Part shown: piece after piece, positions 33,197 through 41,475 of the stretch
Numbering within the stretch: the first letter of the stretch is position 1
How the letters are laid out: every line of letters begins with the position of its first letter
NCBI GenBank assembly: GCA_005878095.1
Contig: VBNH01000046.1
Span: 1-51,551 of the forward strand
Source: Gammaproteobacteria bacterium
GTDB taxonomy: Bacteria > Pseudomonadota > Gammaproteobacteria > Steroidobacterales > Steroidobacteraceae
Length of the DNA: 51,551 nt
Reading direction: 5' to 3'
The notes under the pieces: model-generated
Databases searched by the model: none
What the model was told of the DNA's origin: nothing
What the model saw: only the letters and a program-made list of their open reading frames with translations
Translations under genes and position numbers: made by a program

Positions 33197-33211
33197 GCTT
33201 GCAGTGCAAGC
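33197..33211. promoter_or_regulatory. 15-bp palindrome GCTTGCA-G-TGCAAGC before the PEBP gene
   Basis: Perfect seven-base arms around one central base, starting 30 bases before the PEBP ATG and just ahead of its GAGGAG. The position, in the 137-base divergent region, suits an operator or an RNA hairpin near the ribosome-binding site. No regulator can be named. Confidence 0.35.
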
Positions 33212-33226
33212 ACGAGGAGCGCACCC

Positions 33227-33826
33227 ATGAGACGGACAGGGATGGCGGGCGGCGGGCTCGCCGCGGCGGCTGTGGCCACGGCAGCTCTGCTGGCGGCGCA
33301 CTCGAGCGCCGCCCAAACCCCGCCCGTCAGTGCGGCGGGCAAGTTCACGCTGAGCAGCACGGATATCTCCGCCGGCGGACAGATTGCCGAGCAGCAGGTG
33401 TTCAACGGCTTCGGCTGCAAGGGCGGCAACGTCTCGCCGGCGCTGTCCTGGAGCAGCCCGCCCGCCGGCGCCAAGAGCTTCGCACTGCTGATGCATGATC
33501 CGGACGCGCCCACCGGCAGCGGCTGGTGGCATTGGGTCCTTTACGACATCCCCGCCAGCGTCAGCTCGCTCCCGGCCGGCGCCGGCGACCCGCACAAGAG
33601 CCTGCTGCCCGCGGGTGCAGTACAGGGGCGCACCGACTTCGGCACTCTCGGCTACGGTGGGCCGTGTCCGCCGCCCGGCAAGCCGCACCACTATTACCTG
33701 CGCCTGTACGCACTGAAGGTGGCCAAGCTCGACGTGCCCGCCGATGCGAGCGCCGCCTATATCGGGTTCACGGTGCGCATGCAGTCGCTGGGGAAGGCCG
33801 AGCTCATGGGTGTGTATGGCCGCTAG
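33227..33826 (+). CDS. YbhB/YbcL-family (PEBP/Raf-kinase-inhibitor-like) exported protein
   Basis: 199 residues. A signal peptide (AAAAVATAALLAAHSSAAQ) is followed by the PEBP fold: FGCKGGNVSPALSWSSPP, the DPDAPTGSGWWHWVLYDIP signature, and GYGGPCPPPGKPHHYYLRLYAL. The ligand-binding pocket residues (DPDxP, HW, GxxGPCPP) are intact. Bacterial members have no settled function; small-ligand or lipid binding in the periplasm is inferred. It overlaps a small membrane-protein gene by 11 bases. Confidence 0.93.
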   Translation: MRRTGMAGGGLAAAAVATAALLAAHSSAAQTPPVSAAGKFTLSSTDISAGGQIAEQQVFNGFGCKGGNVSPALSWSSPPAGAKSFALLMHDPDAPTGSGWWHWVLYDIPASVSSLPAGAGDPHKSLLPAGAVQGRTDFGTLGYGGPCPPPGKPHHYYLRLYALKVAKLDVPADASAAYIGFTVRMQSLGKAELMGVYGR

Positions 33827-33983
33827 CGGCCCGCGCGAACGGCGGCCGGCGATCTGGCCGTGGCTGCTGATGCCGGCCATCGTGCTGCTGGTGTTCTACG
33901 CGCTCTTCAAGGTGCACCAGCGGCCGAGAGCTCCTGCGGCGCCACCGCCGGCGCCCGCGGCGAGCACGCCCGGGATGGGCTGA
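33816..33983 (+). CDS. Small membrane protein (55 aa)
   Basis: 55 residues: a basic N-terminus (SGPRERRP), one hydrophobic helix (IWPWLLMPAIVLLVFYALF, ~13-31), then a Pro/Ala-rich tail. It begins inside the last codons of the PEBP gene (11-base overlap) and ends six bases before the GTG of rimO, so it fills the gap neatly. The ribosome-binding site is weak. A real small single-pass protein is more likely than chance because of the clean hydrophobic segment and fit. Confidence 0.6.
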   Translation: MAASGPRERRPAIWPWLLMPAIVLLVFYALFKVHQRPRAPAAPPPAPAASTPGMG

Positions 33984-33989
33984 AGCGCC

Positions 33990-35354
33990 GTGCCGCGCCC
34001 CCGCACGCGACTGCGTCGCGGCCCCGGGGCCGCCGCACCCGCCGAACGTGCGCCGCGAGTCGGCTTCGTCAGCCTCGGCTGCCCCAAGGCGCTGGTGGAC
34101 TCGGAGCGCATCCTCACGCAGCTGCGGGCGGAGGGCTACGAGGTTGCACCGACCTACGAAGCCGCCGACCTCGTCGTGGTGAACACCTGCGGCTTCATCG
34201 ATGCGGCGGTGGATGAGTCACTCGATGCGATCGGGGAGGCGCTCGAGCACAACGGCCGCGTGATCGTGACCGGGTGCCTGGGTGCCAGACCTGAGCGCAT
34301 CCTCGAGCGTCACCCGCGCGTGCTGAAGGTGACCGGTCCGCACGCCTACGAGGACGTGGTGGGCGCGGTGCACGAGCATCTGCCGCCGCGGCATGATCCG
34401 TTCCTCGATCTGCTGCCGCCCGAGGGAGTGCGGCTCACGCCGCGGCACTACGCGTATCTGAAGATCGCGGAAGGGTGCAACAACAGGTGCAGCTTCTGCA
34501 TCATCCCGTCCATGCGCGGCCGCCTCGCCAGCCGTCGCATCGACGAGGTGCTGCGCGAGGCGGAGCGCCTGGTCGCGGCCGGAGTGAAGGAGCTGCTGGT
34601 GATCTCGCAGGACACCAGCGCCTACGGCGCGGACCTGCGCTACGCGCCCGGCGCGTGGCGCGGCACGAGTTACCAGACACGCTTCGTCGATCTCGCCCGG
34701 GGCCTGGCGGAGCTCGGAGCCTGGGTGCGCCTGCACTACGTCTATCCTTACCCGCATGTCGATGAGGTGATCCCGCTGATGGCCGCGCGGCGCGTGCTGC
34801 CGTATCTGGATGTCCCGTTCCAGCACGGCAGCCCCACGGTGCTCCGGCGCATGCGCCGCCCCGCGCACTCGGAAAACACCCTGGCGCGCATTCGCGCCTG
34901 GCGGGCGCAGTGCCCGGATCTCACCATCCGCAGCACCTTCATCGTCGGTTTCCCGGGCGAGACGGACAGCGAGTTCGCGCAGCTTCTCGCGTGGCTGGAT
35001 GAGGCCGAGCTCGATCGCGTGGGCTGCTTCAAGTACTCGCCGGTGGCGGGCGCCGCCGCCAATGCGCTGCCTGACCACGTGGCGCCCGAGCTGCAGGAGC
35101 AGCGCTACGCGCGCTTCATGGAGCGTGCCGCGGCGATCAGCCGGCGGCGCCTGGCGCAGCGGGTCGGCCGGCACCTGCGGGTGCTGGTGGATGCGGTGGC
35201 CGACGGCACGGCCACCGCGCGCAGCGAAGCAGACGCGCCGCAGATCGATGGCGTGGTGCGAATCGCAAATGCCGGCACACTGCGCCCCGGCGACTGGGCC
35301 GAGGTGCGGATCGTGGCCGCGGACGACTACGACCTCACCGGCCGCCTCGCCTGA
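33990..35354 (+). CDS. rimO: Ribosomal protein S12 methylthiotransferase RimO
   Basis: 454 residues; radical-SAM enzyme that adds a methylthio group to Asp of ribosomal protein S12. An N-terminal UPF0004 domain has cysteines in [21 protein letters not shown] and TGCLGARPE, which bind the auxiliary cluster. The radical SAM motif is CNNRCSFC (C-x3-C-x2-C) in [19 protein letters not shown]-terminal TRAM domain ends the protein ([16 protein letters not shown]). The start is GTG at 33990, giving an Arg-rich ~22-residue N-terminal extension before the conserved [11 protein letters not shown] later start is possible but none is better supported. Confidence 0.96.
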   Translation: MPRPRTRLRRGPGAAAPAERAPRVGFVSLGCPKALVDSERILTQLRAEGYEVAPTYEAADLVVVNTCGFIDAAVDESLDAIGEALEHNGRVIVTGCLGARPERILERHPRVLKVTGPHAYEDVVGAVHEHLPPRHDPFLDLLPPEGVRLTPRHYAYLKIAEGCNNRCSFCIIPSMRGRLASRRIDEVLREAERLVAAGVKELLVISQDTSAYGADLRYAPGAWRGTSYQTRFVDLARGLAELGAWVRLHYVYPYPHVDEVIPLMAARRVLPYLDVPFQHGSPTVLRRMRRPAHSENTLARIRAWRAQCPDLTIRSTFIVGFPGETDSEFAQLLAWLDEAELDRVGCFKYSPVAGAAANALPDHVAPELQEQRYARFMERAAAISRRRLAQRVGRHLRVLVDAVADGTATARSEADAPQIDGVVRIANAGTLRPGDWAEVRIVAADDYDLTGRLA

Positions 35355-35387
35355 GGCGCGCGGCGGCCGGCGCAGTCGCTAAGGAAA

Positions 35388-35984
35388 TCAGCCCGCGGAC
35401 ATGCGGAGGGATTTCATGATCTCGGCGGCTTTGTCCTTCACCGCCTGAGCCTTGACCACGGCGGTGGTGAAGTCACCCGAGGCGGACGCGTTCGAGGCCT
35501 CGCTCCACATCGACTTGAGCGAATCGACCCCCGAGGTGGCCGCGGCGAGGCCCTCCTTGGTGACGCCCTTGGGCAGGTGGTGCGACTTGGACAGGGCAGT
35601 CACGCGCTTCTCGGTCTCATCGACCATCTTGAGCACTTCGGTGCTCAGCGGCCCCCAGGCGTCCTTCGCCCTGGCGAGCGCCGCCTCGGCATCGGCCTTC
35701 TTGGCCTCCGCCGCATCCTTCAGCGAGCTGATTGCGGAATTGACGGTCGGCGCCCCCGTCAGCACGGCCTTGTAGTCGCCCTTGGCGAGACTGTCCTTGA
35801 GTGCCGCGAGCTGCGAGTCGACCGCCTGCAGCTGATCCGGAGCGTACTTCTGCGCGTTGTCACGTACCGCGGCCAGAGCCGTTTCCGCGCCCGCGACCGC
35901 CTGCTCGGCCGGCCCCTTCTGGTTCGCACAACCGACAACCAGCACGGCCGCAAGGGCCAGCAGCCAGACAGCATGCTTTTTCAT
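35388..35984 (-). CDS. Helical lipoprotein, unknown function
   Basis: 198 residues. MKKHAVWLLALAAVLVVGC is a textbook lipoprotein signal with LVVGC as lipobox. The mature protein is almost entirely helical, with many Ala/Lys/Asp heptads (AVAGAETALAAVRDNAQKY, SLKDAAEAKKADAEAALARA), probably a coiled-coil bundle. The start at ATG 35984 has GAGG nine bases upstream and excludes an upstream in-frame stretch that belongs to a decayed sulP gene. Function unknown; it stands alone. Confidence 0.85.
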   Translation of the reverse strand: MKKHAVWLLALAAVLVVGCANQKGPAEQAVAGAETALAAVRDNAQKYAPDQLQAVDSQLAALKDSLAKGDYKAVLTGAPTVNSAISSLKDAAEAKKADAEAALARAKDAWGPLSTEVLKMVDETEKRVTALSKSHHLPKGVTKEGLAAATSGVDSLKSMWSEASNASASGDFTTAVVKAQAVKDKAAEIMKSLRMSAG

Positions 35985-36059
35985 TGTTGCGATCCTCTCA
36001 TCACAGTTTTCCTGGCAGCACCTGAACCGCGGGGACCGCGTCTGCTGTGATATGTAAAG

Positions 36060-36303
36060 GGTAGCATGAAGCCCGCCGCAGGGCCGGAGCGCGGTCGCGA
36101 GCGCCACGCGCTCACCGAGATCGCTGCCGCCGAGCGTGAGCGTGGCGGAAGCCAGCACGGCGGCGGACGAGGAGGTCGTGGTGGCCATGGCAAAGCGGCT
36201 GCGGCAGGTTGGCAACCCCCGAATACGCCACCGCTTCGGGCAACAGCAGACCCGCGACGGACAGCCCGGCGAGCAGGTCCGCGCTGGAGGCTCTTGTTGT
36301 CAC
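36060..36303 (-). pseudogene. Remnant of a SulP-family anion transporter gene
   Basis: Minus-strand translation from GTG 36303 reads DLLAGLSVAGLLLPEAVAYS then GVANLP, the conserved first helix of SulP sulfate/bicarbonate carriers. After a break near 36220 another frame continues with SRFAMATTTSSSAAVLASA and then GDL-type GERVALATAL, matching the next SulP segment (normally SRFAxVSATSSSAAVLA). The ~30 residues in between are missing and the frame has shifted, and the gene ends after ~80 codons of a normal ~500-700. This remnant fills most of the 344-base gap between the lipoprotein and the hybrid sensor; the lipoprotein promoter must lie at its end. Confidence 0.7.
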
Positions 36304-36328
36304 GTTCCGGATAACTTAACTTGCGACT

Positions 36329-37465
36329 ATGGACGATCGGCCCTCCCTGATGCGCGAGCTGGCGCACGAGCTGCGCGACGCGCTCAGTCCGATTCGCGCG
36401 GCGATCGACCTGTTACGCCTGCGCAACTTCGACACCGAAGTCAGCCGGCGCGTGGCGGAGAAAGTCGACCGGGGGCTCGATGCCGCGCTGGCCGCAGTCG
36501 ATGCCTTTGTGGCCGCCGATCAATGCGAGAGCGGTACGCTCACGGTCGCCGTGGCGCCCAGTTCCCTGGACCAGATCGTCGAAGCCGCGCGCACCGCGCT
36601 CGCGCCGCTGCTCGCGGGGCGCGCACAGCGCTGTAAGTTCACGCCGCCGAAGCGCCCCGTCGAGGCGCTGGCCGATGCCGCAGAGTCCCTGCGGGTCATC
36701 AGGGCAATGCTTGAGCAGGCAAGCGCAGTCGCGCCGCCGCGCTCGGTCATCGAAGTGTGGGCGGCCGACGGAGACTCGGGGCCGCAGATCCGCGTGCGCT
36801 TCTCCATCGAGACGCCGGACTCGGTCGCCGAGCACTGGTTCGAGAGCTACGGCACCCGCGCGCGGGGAAGCCGCATGGCGCTGCGCACGGCGCGCCATGT
36901 CATGGCGCTGCAGCAGGGAAGCCTCGATCTCAGGCTGCGCTCTCCTGGCGTCGGCGAGCTGGTGGCGGCGTTCGCACCCGTCGGTGCCGGGGGCGTGTCC
37001 GCTGGTGACGGCGGCTCGCGGCCGGCGGCGGCGAGCGAGGAAGGCCGCGCCGCGAGCGGTAACGGGCCGTCGCGCCCCCGCATTCTCATCGTCGAGGACA
37101 GCACCGAAGTACGGGTCATCTACCGCGAAGCCCTCGCTGCCCTGGGTTACACCGTGTCGGAAGCCGGCAATGCGGAAGAAGCACTGCGCACGACGGTCGA
37201 GGCCGCACCGGATGTGGCGCTGATCGACATCCATCTGCCGGGGATGAACGGCTACCGGCTCGCCCAGGCGCTGAAGGCGCGGGCATCCCCCAACATGCGG
37301 CTGGTGATGTTGAGCGGCATGACGCTCGATGACACCACCCTGCGCCTGTCGCGCGATGCCGGCTTCGATGATTGCATCGACAAGGCGGCAGGGCCGAAAG
37401 CCCTGCACGCGCTGCTGCAGCAGGCGCCACGCGCCTCGCTCCCCTCCGCGGCCATGCGGCCGTGA
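36329..37465 (+). CDS. Histidine-kinase-like / receiver fusion (probable degenerate kinase)
   Basis: 378 residues. The start resembles a HisKA dimerisation helix (RELAHELRDALSPIRAAIDLL, His13 equivalent; the usual HELRNPLAPI has changed to HELRDALSPI). The following ~200 residues align poorly with a HATPase domain, and the G1/G2 boxes are not visible. The C-terminal receiver (~250-370) is intact: ILIVEDS, phospho-Asp in VALIDIHLPGMNG, LSGMT, and Lys in DDCIDKAA. It has no membrane helix, so it is cytoplasmic. It could be a phosphotransfer or output-less receiver protein rather than an active kinase. Confidence 0.8.
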   Translation: MDDRPSLMRELAHELRDALSPIRAAIDLLRLRNFDTEVSRRVAEKVDRGLDAALAAVDAFVAADQCESGTLTVAVAPSSLDQIVEAARTALAPLLAGRAQRCKFTPPKRPVEALADAAESLRVIRAMLEQASAVAPPRSVIEVWAADGDSGPQIRVRFSIETPDSVAEHWFESYGTRARGSRMALRTARHVMALQQGSLDLRLRSPGVGELVAAFAPVGAGGVSAGDGGSRPAAASEEGRAASGNGPSRPRILIVEDSTEVRVIYREALAALGYTVSEAGNAEEALRTTVEAAPDVALIDIHLPGMNGYRLAQALKARASPNMRLVMLSGMTLDDTTLRLSRDAGFDDCIDKAAGPKALHALLQQAPRASLPSAAMRP

Positions 37466-37498
37466 CGCAACCGCCCGCCAAGCGGCAGTCTGAGACTC

Positions 37499-37942
37499 AT
37501 GGTCCCCCGGCTGCAGACCGCCACCGCGGAGGACGCGGAGCGCATCCGCGTCCTCCTCGAGCTCAGTGGTCTGCCCACGAGCGACCTCACCGCCTCGAAG
37601 CCCGAGTTCATCGTCGCTTACGAGCACGCCGAGCTCATCGGCGCGGGCGCCCTGCAGCGTTTTGCGGCCGTCGCATTGCTGCGCTCGGTGGCCGTCGCGC
37701 CACATCGGCGCGCTAGCGGCCTCGGCCGCCTCATCGTTCAGGAGCTGGAGCGGCGCGCCCGCGCCGCAGACGTCACGCAGCTGGTGCTGCTCACGCAGGC
37801 GGCGCGGCGATTTTTCGAGCGCCAGGGCTACCGCGCGATCGAGCGCCAGAGCGTCCCGCAGGCCGTGCAGGCAAGCGAAGAGTTCCGTTCGCTCTGTCCG
37901 ACCTCCGCCACCTGCATGGCCAAGACGCTTATTCGACCGTGA
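37499..37942 (+). CDS. ArsN2-like GNAT N-acetyltransferase
   Basis: 147 residues with the GNAT core: [21 protein letters not shown] (acetyl-CoA pyrophosphate loop R/Q-x-x-G-x-G/A as RRASGLG) and [19 protein letters not shown]. The C-terminal [15 protein letters not shown] is characteristic of the arsenic-resistance-associated ArsN2 group, where LCPxSA is conserved. No ars genes (arsC, arsR, arsB) are nearby, so an arsenical substrate is only suggested. The stop lies inside the end of convergent glmS (14-base overlap). Confidence 0.8.
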   Translation: MVPRLQTATAEDAERIRVLLELSGLPTSDLTASKPEFIVAYEHAELIGAGALQRFAAVALLRSVAVAPHRRASGLGRLIVQELERRARAADVTQLVLLTQAARRFFERQGYRAIERQSVPQAVQASEEFRSLCPTSATCMAKTLIRP

Positions 37943-39764
37943 CGCTCTTCGCGAGGTTGCGCGGCTGATCGACGTCGGTGCCCCTCAGGATCGCCGCGTG
38001 GTAGGCGAGCAGCTGCAGCGGGATGGTGTAGACCACCGGGGCCTGCACGTAACTGATGTGCCGCGGCATCTCGATGACGCTGACACCCTCACTCGAGCGG
38101 ATGCCCGACTCGGGATCGGCGAACACGATGAGCTCGCCGCCGCGCGCGCGCACTTCCATGAGATTCGATTTGAGCTTCTCCAGCAGGTCGTTGTTGGGCG
38201 CGACCGCCACCACCGGCATGTCGGCGTCCACCAGCGCCAGCGGCCCATGCTTGAGTTCACCCGCGGGATAGGCTTCCGCGTGAATGTAGGAGATCTCCTT
38301 GAGTTTCAGCGCGCCTTCCATGGCGATGGGATAGAGCGCGCCACGGCCGAGGAACAGCGCGTGGTGCTTGTCGGCGAAGCGCTTCGCCAGGCGGGCGATG
38401 ACCGCATCGAGCTCGAGCGTCTTCTCCACCAGCCCCGGCAGCTCGATCAGGCGCGTGATGAGGCCGCGCTCGCGCTCGGCATCCGCGCTACGATGCCGGG
38501 CAAGCGCGATCACCAGCATGCCGAGTGCGGCGAGCTGGGTGGTGAATGCCTTGGTGGAGGCCACGCCGATCTCGGGGCCCGCGCGCGTCAGCATCACGAG
38601 CTGTGACTCGCGTACCAGAGAGCTCTCGGGAACGTTGCAGACGGCGAGCGTGGACAGGTAGCCGGACTGGCGGGCGAGGCGCAGCGCGGCCAGCGTGTCC
38701 GCGGTCTCCCCGGATTGCGAGACGCTGACGAACAGCGAATCCACCGGCACCAGGGGGTTGCGGTAGCGGTACTCGCTGGCGATATCCACCGTGCAGGGAA
38801 CCTTCGCGACCTGCTCGATGAAATAGCGGGCGCAGGATGCGGCATGAAAGCTGGTGCCGCAGGCCACGATGTGCACGTTCTGGGTGCGCCGGAACACCTC
38901 GGTCGCCGCCGGGCCGAACGCCGCTTCCAGCAGGCGTCCGTTCGCGACCCGCTCCTGCAGGGTGTTGGCGATCGCGCGCGGCTGCTCGTGGATCTCCTTC
39001 AGCATGAAGTGCCGGTACGGCCCCCGTTCGGCGGCCTCCGCCGACAGCTCACTCTCGCGGATCGGGCGTTCCACCGTGCTGCCGTTGCGATCGATGATGC
39101 GCACGGCCTGGCGCCGCACTTCGGCGACATCTCCCTCCTCGAGGAACATGAAGCGCCGTGTGACCGGCAGGAGCGCCGCCACGTCCGAGGCCACGAAATT
39201 CTCATCGGCGCCAAGCCCGATCACGACCGGGCAACCCTCGCGAGCCAGGATCAGCCGTTCGGGCTCGTGCTCACTCACGACCACCAGCGCATAGGCGCCC
39301 TGGAGCTCCGCCACCGTGGCACGCACCGCCTTGAAGAGGTCCCGCACGCTCTGCAGGTGGTAGTGAATGCGGTGCGCGATGACCTCGGTGTCCGTCTCGG
39401 AGGAGAAGCGGTAGCCGCGGCGCTCGAGATCCGCGCGCAGCTCATCGTGGTTCTCGATGATGCCGTTGTGCACGATCGCGAGCCCATCGCGCGAGATGTG
39501 CGGGTGGGCGTTGCGCTCGCTCGGTACTCCGTGCGTGGCCCAGCGCGTATGCGCGATGCCGACGTGGCCGGCGGTGGGCGTCTGCGCGAGCGCCTCGTCG
39601 AGCATGTGCACCTTCCCGACGGTGCGCAGGCGCGTCAGGTGCTTCGAGCCGTTGAGCACGGCAAGACCCGCCGAATCATAGCCGCGATATTCCAGCCGCC
39701 GCAGGCCCTCCATCAGGATAGGGACGACATCGCGCTCGGCGACCGCTCCAACGATTCCACACAT
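37929..39764 (-). CDS. glmS: Glucosamine-fructose-6-phosphate aminotransferase (isomerizing)
   Basis: 611 residues, the usual GlmS length. MCGIVGAV places the catalytic N-terminal Cys at position 2 after Met removal. The glutaminase domain (1-240) holds HTRWATHG and the isomerase part has two SIS domains ([32 protein letters not shown], ending KSVTVE). It makes glucosamine-6-phosphate from fructose-6-phosphate and glutamine, the first step to UDP-GlcNAc for peptidoglycan and LPS. It lies 238 bases downstream of glmU. A stable hairpin is in the leader (39789-39812); no glmS ribozyme signature was found. Confidence 0.97.
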   Translation of the reverse strand: MCGIVGAVAERDVVPILMEGLRRLEYRGYDSAGLAVLNGSKHLTRLRTVGKVHMLDEALAQTPTAGHVGIAHTRWATHGVPSERNAHPHISRDGLAIVHNGIIENHDELRADLERRGYRFSSETDTEVIAHRIHYHLQSVRDLFKAVRATVAELQGAYALVVVSEHEPERLILAREGCPVVIGLGADENFVASDVAALLPVTRRFMFLEEGDVAEVRRQAVRIIDRNGSTVERPIRESELSAEAAERGPYRHFMLKEIHEQPRAIANTLQERVANGRLLEAAFGPAATEVFRRTQNVHIVACGTSFHAASCARYFIEQVAKVPCTVDIASEYRYRNPLVPVDSLFVSVSQSGETADTLAALRLARQSGYLSTLAVCNVPESSLVRESQLVMLTRAGPEIGVASTKAFTTQLAALGMLVIALARHRSADAERERGLITRLIELPGLVEKTLELDAVIARLAKRFADKHHALFLGRGALYPIAMEGALKLKEISYIHAEAYPAGELKHGPLALVDADMPVVAVAPNNDLLEKLKSNLMEVRARGGELIVFADPESGIRSSEGVSVIEMPRHISYVQAPVVYTIPLQLLAYHAAILRGTDVDQPRNLAKSVTVE

Positions 39765-39788
39765 CGGCTTCGCGCCTCGATTTGCAGG

Positions 39789-39812
39789 GCCCACGCCTTC
39801 CCGCCCGTGGGC
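39789..39812 (-). promoter_or_regulatory. Hairpin in the glmS leader
   Basis: GCCCACG (39789-39795) pairs perfectly with CGTGGGC (39806-39812), with a ten-base loop. It ends 25 bases before the glmS ATG, just ahead of a weak GAGG. It could modulate glmS translation or message stability or mark processing of a glmU-glmS transcript. Confidence 0.4.
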
Positions 39813-39925
39813 TCGACCTGTAAGTTTGCCTGAAAGGAACGGAGAACGCTGATTTTGCTCGCGAAAGCCGTGATCAAGGTCGCGCCTGCCCGGGCGCGAG
39901 GGCAACGCCAGCCGAGGAGCGGCCG

Positions 39926-40001
39926 GTTGCAGGACAGCGGGCGCGTTGCAGGACAGCGGGCGCGTTGCAGGCCAGCACGCGGGTTGCAGGACAGCAGCCG
40001 C
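39926..40001 (+). repeat. Four tandem copies of a 19-bp unit between glmU and glmS
   Basis: GTTGCAGGACAGCGGGCGC occurs twice identically (39926-39944 and 39945-39963), then in diverged form at 39964-39982 and 39983-40001. All four copies start GTTGCAGG; the last ends two bases from the glmU stop codon. This minisatellite fills a third of the 238-base glmU-glmS gap. Confidence 0.9.
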
Positions 40002-40002
40002 G

Positions 40003-41475
40003 CTATTTCTTGTTTTTCACCGGCCGATGCCAGCCCTCGATGGTCGCCTGGCGCGCCCGCGCCACCGTGAGCTTGCCCGCCGGCACCGCGTGGGTGACGG
40101 TGGAGCCCGCGGCAATGGTGGCGCCCGCGCCGACCGTGATGGGCGCCACCAGCACACTGTTGGAACCGGTGTGCACGTCGTCTTCGATGAGCGTGGCGTG
40201 CTTGTTGGCGCCGTCGTAGTTGGCCACGATGGTGCCGGCGCCGAAGTTGACGCGCTCGCCCACCTGGGCATCGCCCACGTAGGCCAGATGGTTCGCTTTC
40301 GAGCCGGCACCGAGGCGCGAGTTCTTCACCTCGACGAAGTTGCCGATGTGCACTTCGCTCCCCAGGGTGGCGGACGGCCGCACGCGCGCGAACGGCCCGA
40401 TGTTGCAGCCGGGACCGATGAGTGCGCCGTCGATCACGCAGTGCGGGAACACCTGCGTGTCGGCGCCGATCTCGCTGTTGCGGATCACGCAGCCGGCACC
40501 CACGCGCACCCGGTCCCCGAGCACCACCTTGCCCTCGAGCACCACGTTGACGTCGATGAATACGTCCGTGCCGTGGGCCAGCTCCCCGCGCACGTCCAGG
40601 CGCGCGGGATCGGCGAGCGTCACGCCCGCCAGCAGCAGCGCGCGCGCGCAGCGCGCCCTCCATACCGCTTCCAGCTGCGCGAGCTGCGCCTTGTCGTTCA
40701 CCCCCAGCACTTCGCCGACCTGCGGCGCTATGAGCGGCCGGACCGCGAGCTTGTGCCTCACCGCCATGGCGATGACGTCGGTGAGGTAGTACTCGGCGGC
40801 CGAGTTGTCCGGCTTCAATCGCGCGAGCCAGCCGCGCAGCAGCTGCGCGGGGCAGGCGAGCACCCCGGTGTTGCATTCGTGGATGGCGCGCTGCGCTGGC
40901 GTCGCGTCCTGCTGCTCGACGATCCGCTGCACGAGCCCCCGGGCGCTGCGTACGATGCGGCCGTAGCCTTGCGGATCGTCAGCCTTCATGGTGAGGAGCG
41001 CCAGCTGCCGCGGCCCGGCGAGTGCCACGAGCTCAGCGAGCTGGGCGCGACCGATGAGCGGCACGTCGCCATAGAGCACCAGCACCAGGTGTCCGTCGGG
41101 GATGTGTTGCATCGCCTGCAGCACGGCGTGCCCGGTCCCCAAGCGCTCGGCCTGCAGCGTCCAGGAGACCGGCTCGTCCTTGAGTGCCTCGGGCACCTGC
41201 TCGCCCCCATGTCCGTAAACCACCTGGATGGCGGCCGGCGCGAGCGTGCGCGCCGTGTCGATCACGTGCTTCAGCAGCGGCCGGCCTGCGAGCGGCTGCA
41301 GTACCTTGGGGAGCGGCGATTGCATGCGCTTGCCCTCGCCCGCCGCCAGGATCACGACGGACAGCGGGGCGGGAGAGGCTGCGCGCGCAGCGCCGCCGCG
41401 CGCAACCCCGCGGCGGCGCACATCGCGGCCGCGCTTCGAAGCTCGGGTGGTGCGCATGGCCGGGATTGTACTCAT
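40003..41475 (-). CDS. glmU: Bifunctional UDP-GlcNAc pyrophosphorylase / GlcN-1-P acetyltransferase
   Basis: 490 residues. The pyrophosphorylase domain (~37-265) begins [20 protein letters not shown] (signature GxGxRM-PK) and has YGDVPLI for Mg-uridine contacts. The acetyltransferase domain (~285-480) is a left-handed beta helix with hexapeptide repeats, including [20 protein letters not shown] and the catalytic His in NHLAYVGDA. It makes UDP-GlcNAc. The ~37-residue basic N-terminal extension is unusual, but the start is supported by a four-base ATGA overlap with the C13 peptidase gene. An ATG 18 bases further on (41457) is the alternative. Confidence 0.96.
   Translation of the reverse strand: MSTIPAMRTTRASKRGRDVRRRGVARGGAARAASPAPLSVVILAAGEGKRMQSPLPKVLQPLAGRPLLKHVIDTARTLAPAAIQVVYGHGGEQVPEALKDEPVSWTLQAERLGTGHAVLQAMQHIPDGHLVLVLYGDVPLIGRAQLAELVALAGPRQLALLTMKADDPQGYGRIVRSARGLVQRIVEQQDATPAQRAIHECNTGVLACPAQLLRGWLARLKPDNSAAEYYLTDVIAMAVRHKLAVRPLIAPQVGEVLGVNDKAQLAQLEAVWRARCARALLLAGVTLADPARLDVRGELAHGTDVFIDVNVVLEGKVVLGDRVRVGAGCVIRNSEIGADTQVFPHCVIDGALIGPGCNIGPFARVRPSATLGSEVHIGNFVEVKNSRLGAGSKANHLAYVGDAQVGERVNFGAGTIVANYDGANKHATLIEDDVHTGSNSVLVAPITVGAGATIAAGSTVTHAVPAGKLTVARARQATIEGWHRPVKNKK

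Noticed and set aside
39765-39925. glmS ribozyme in the glmS leader
   Set aside because: The leader does not show the conserved core of the Gram-positive ribozyme, and gammaproteobacterial glmS is not known to use it.
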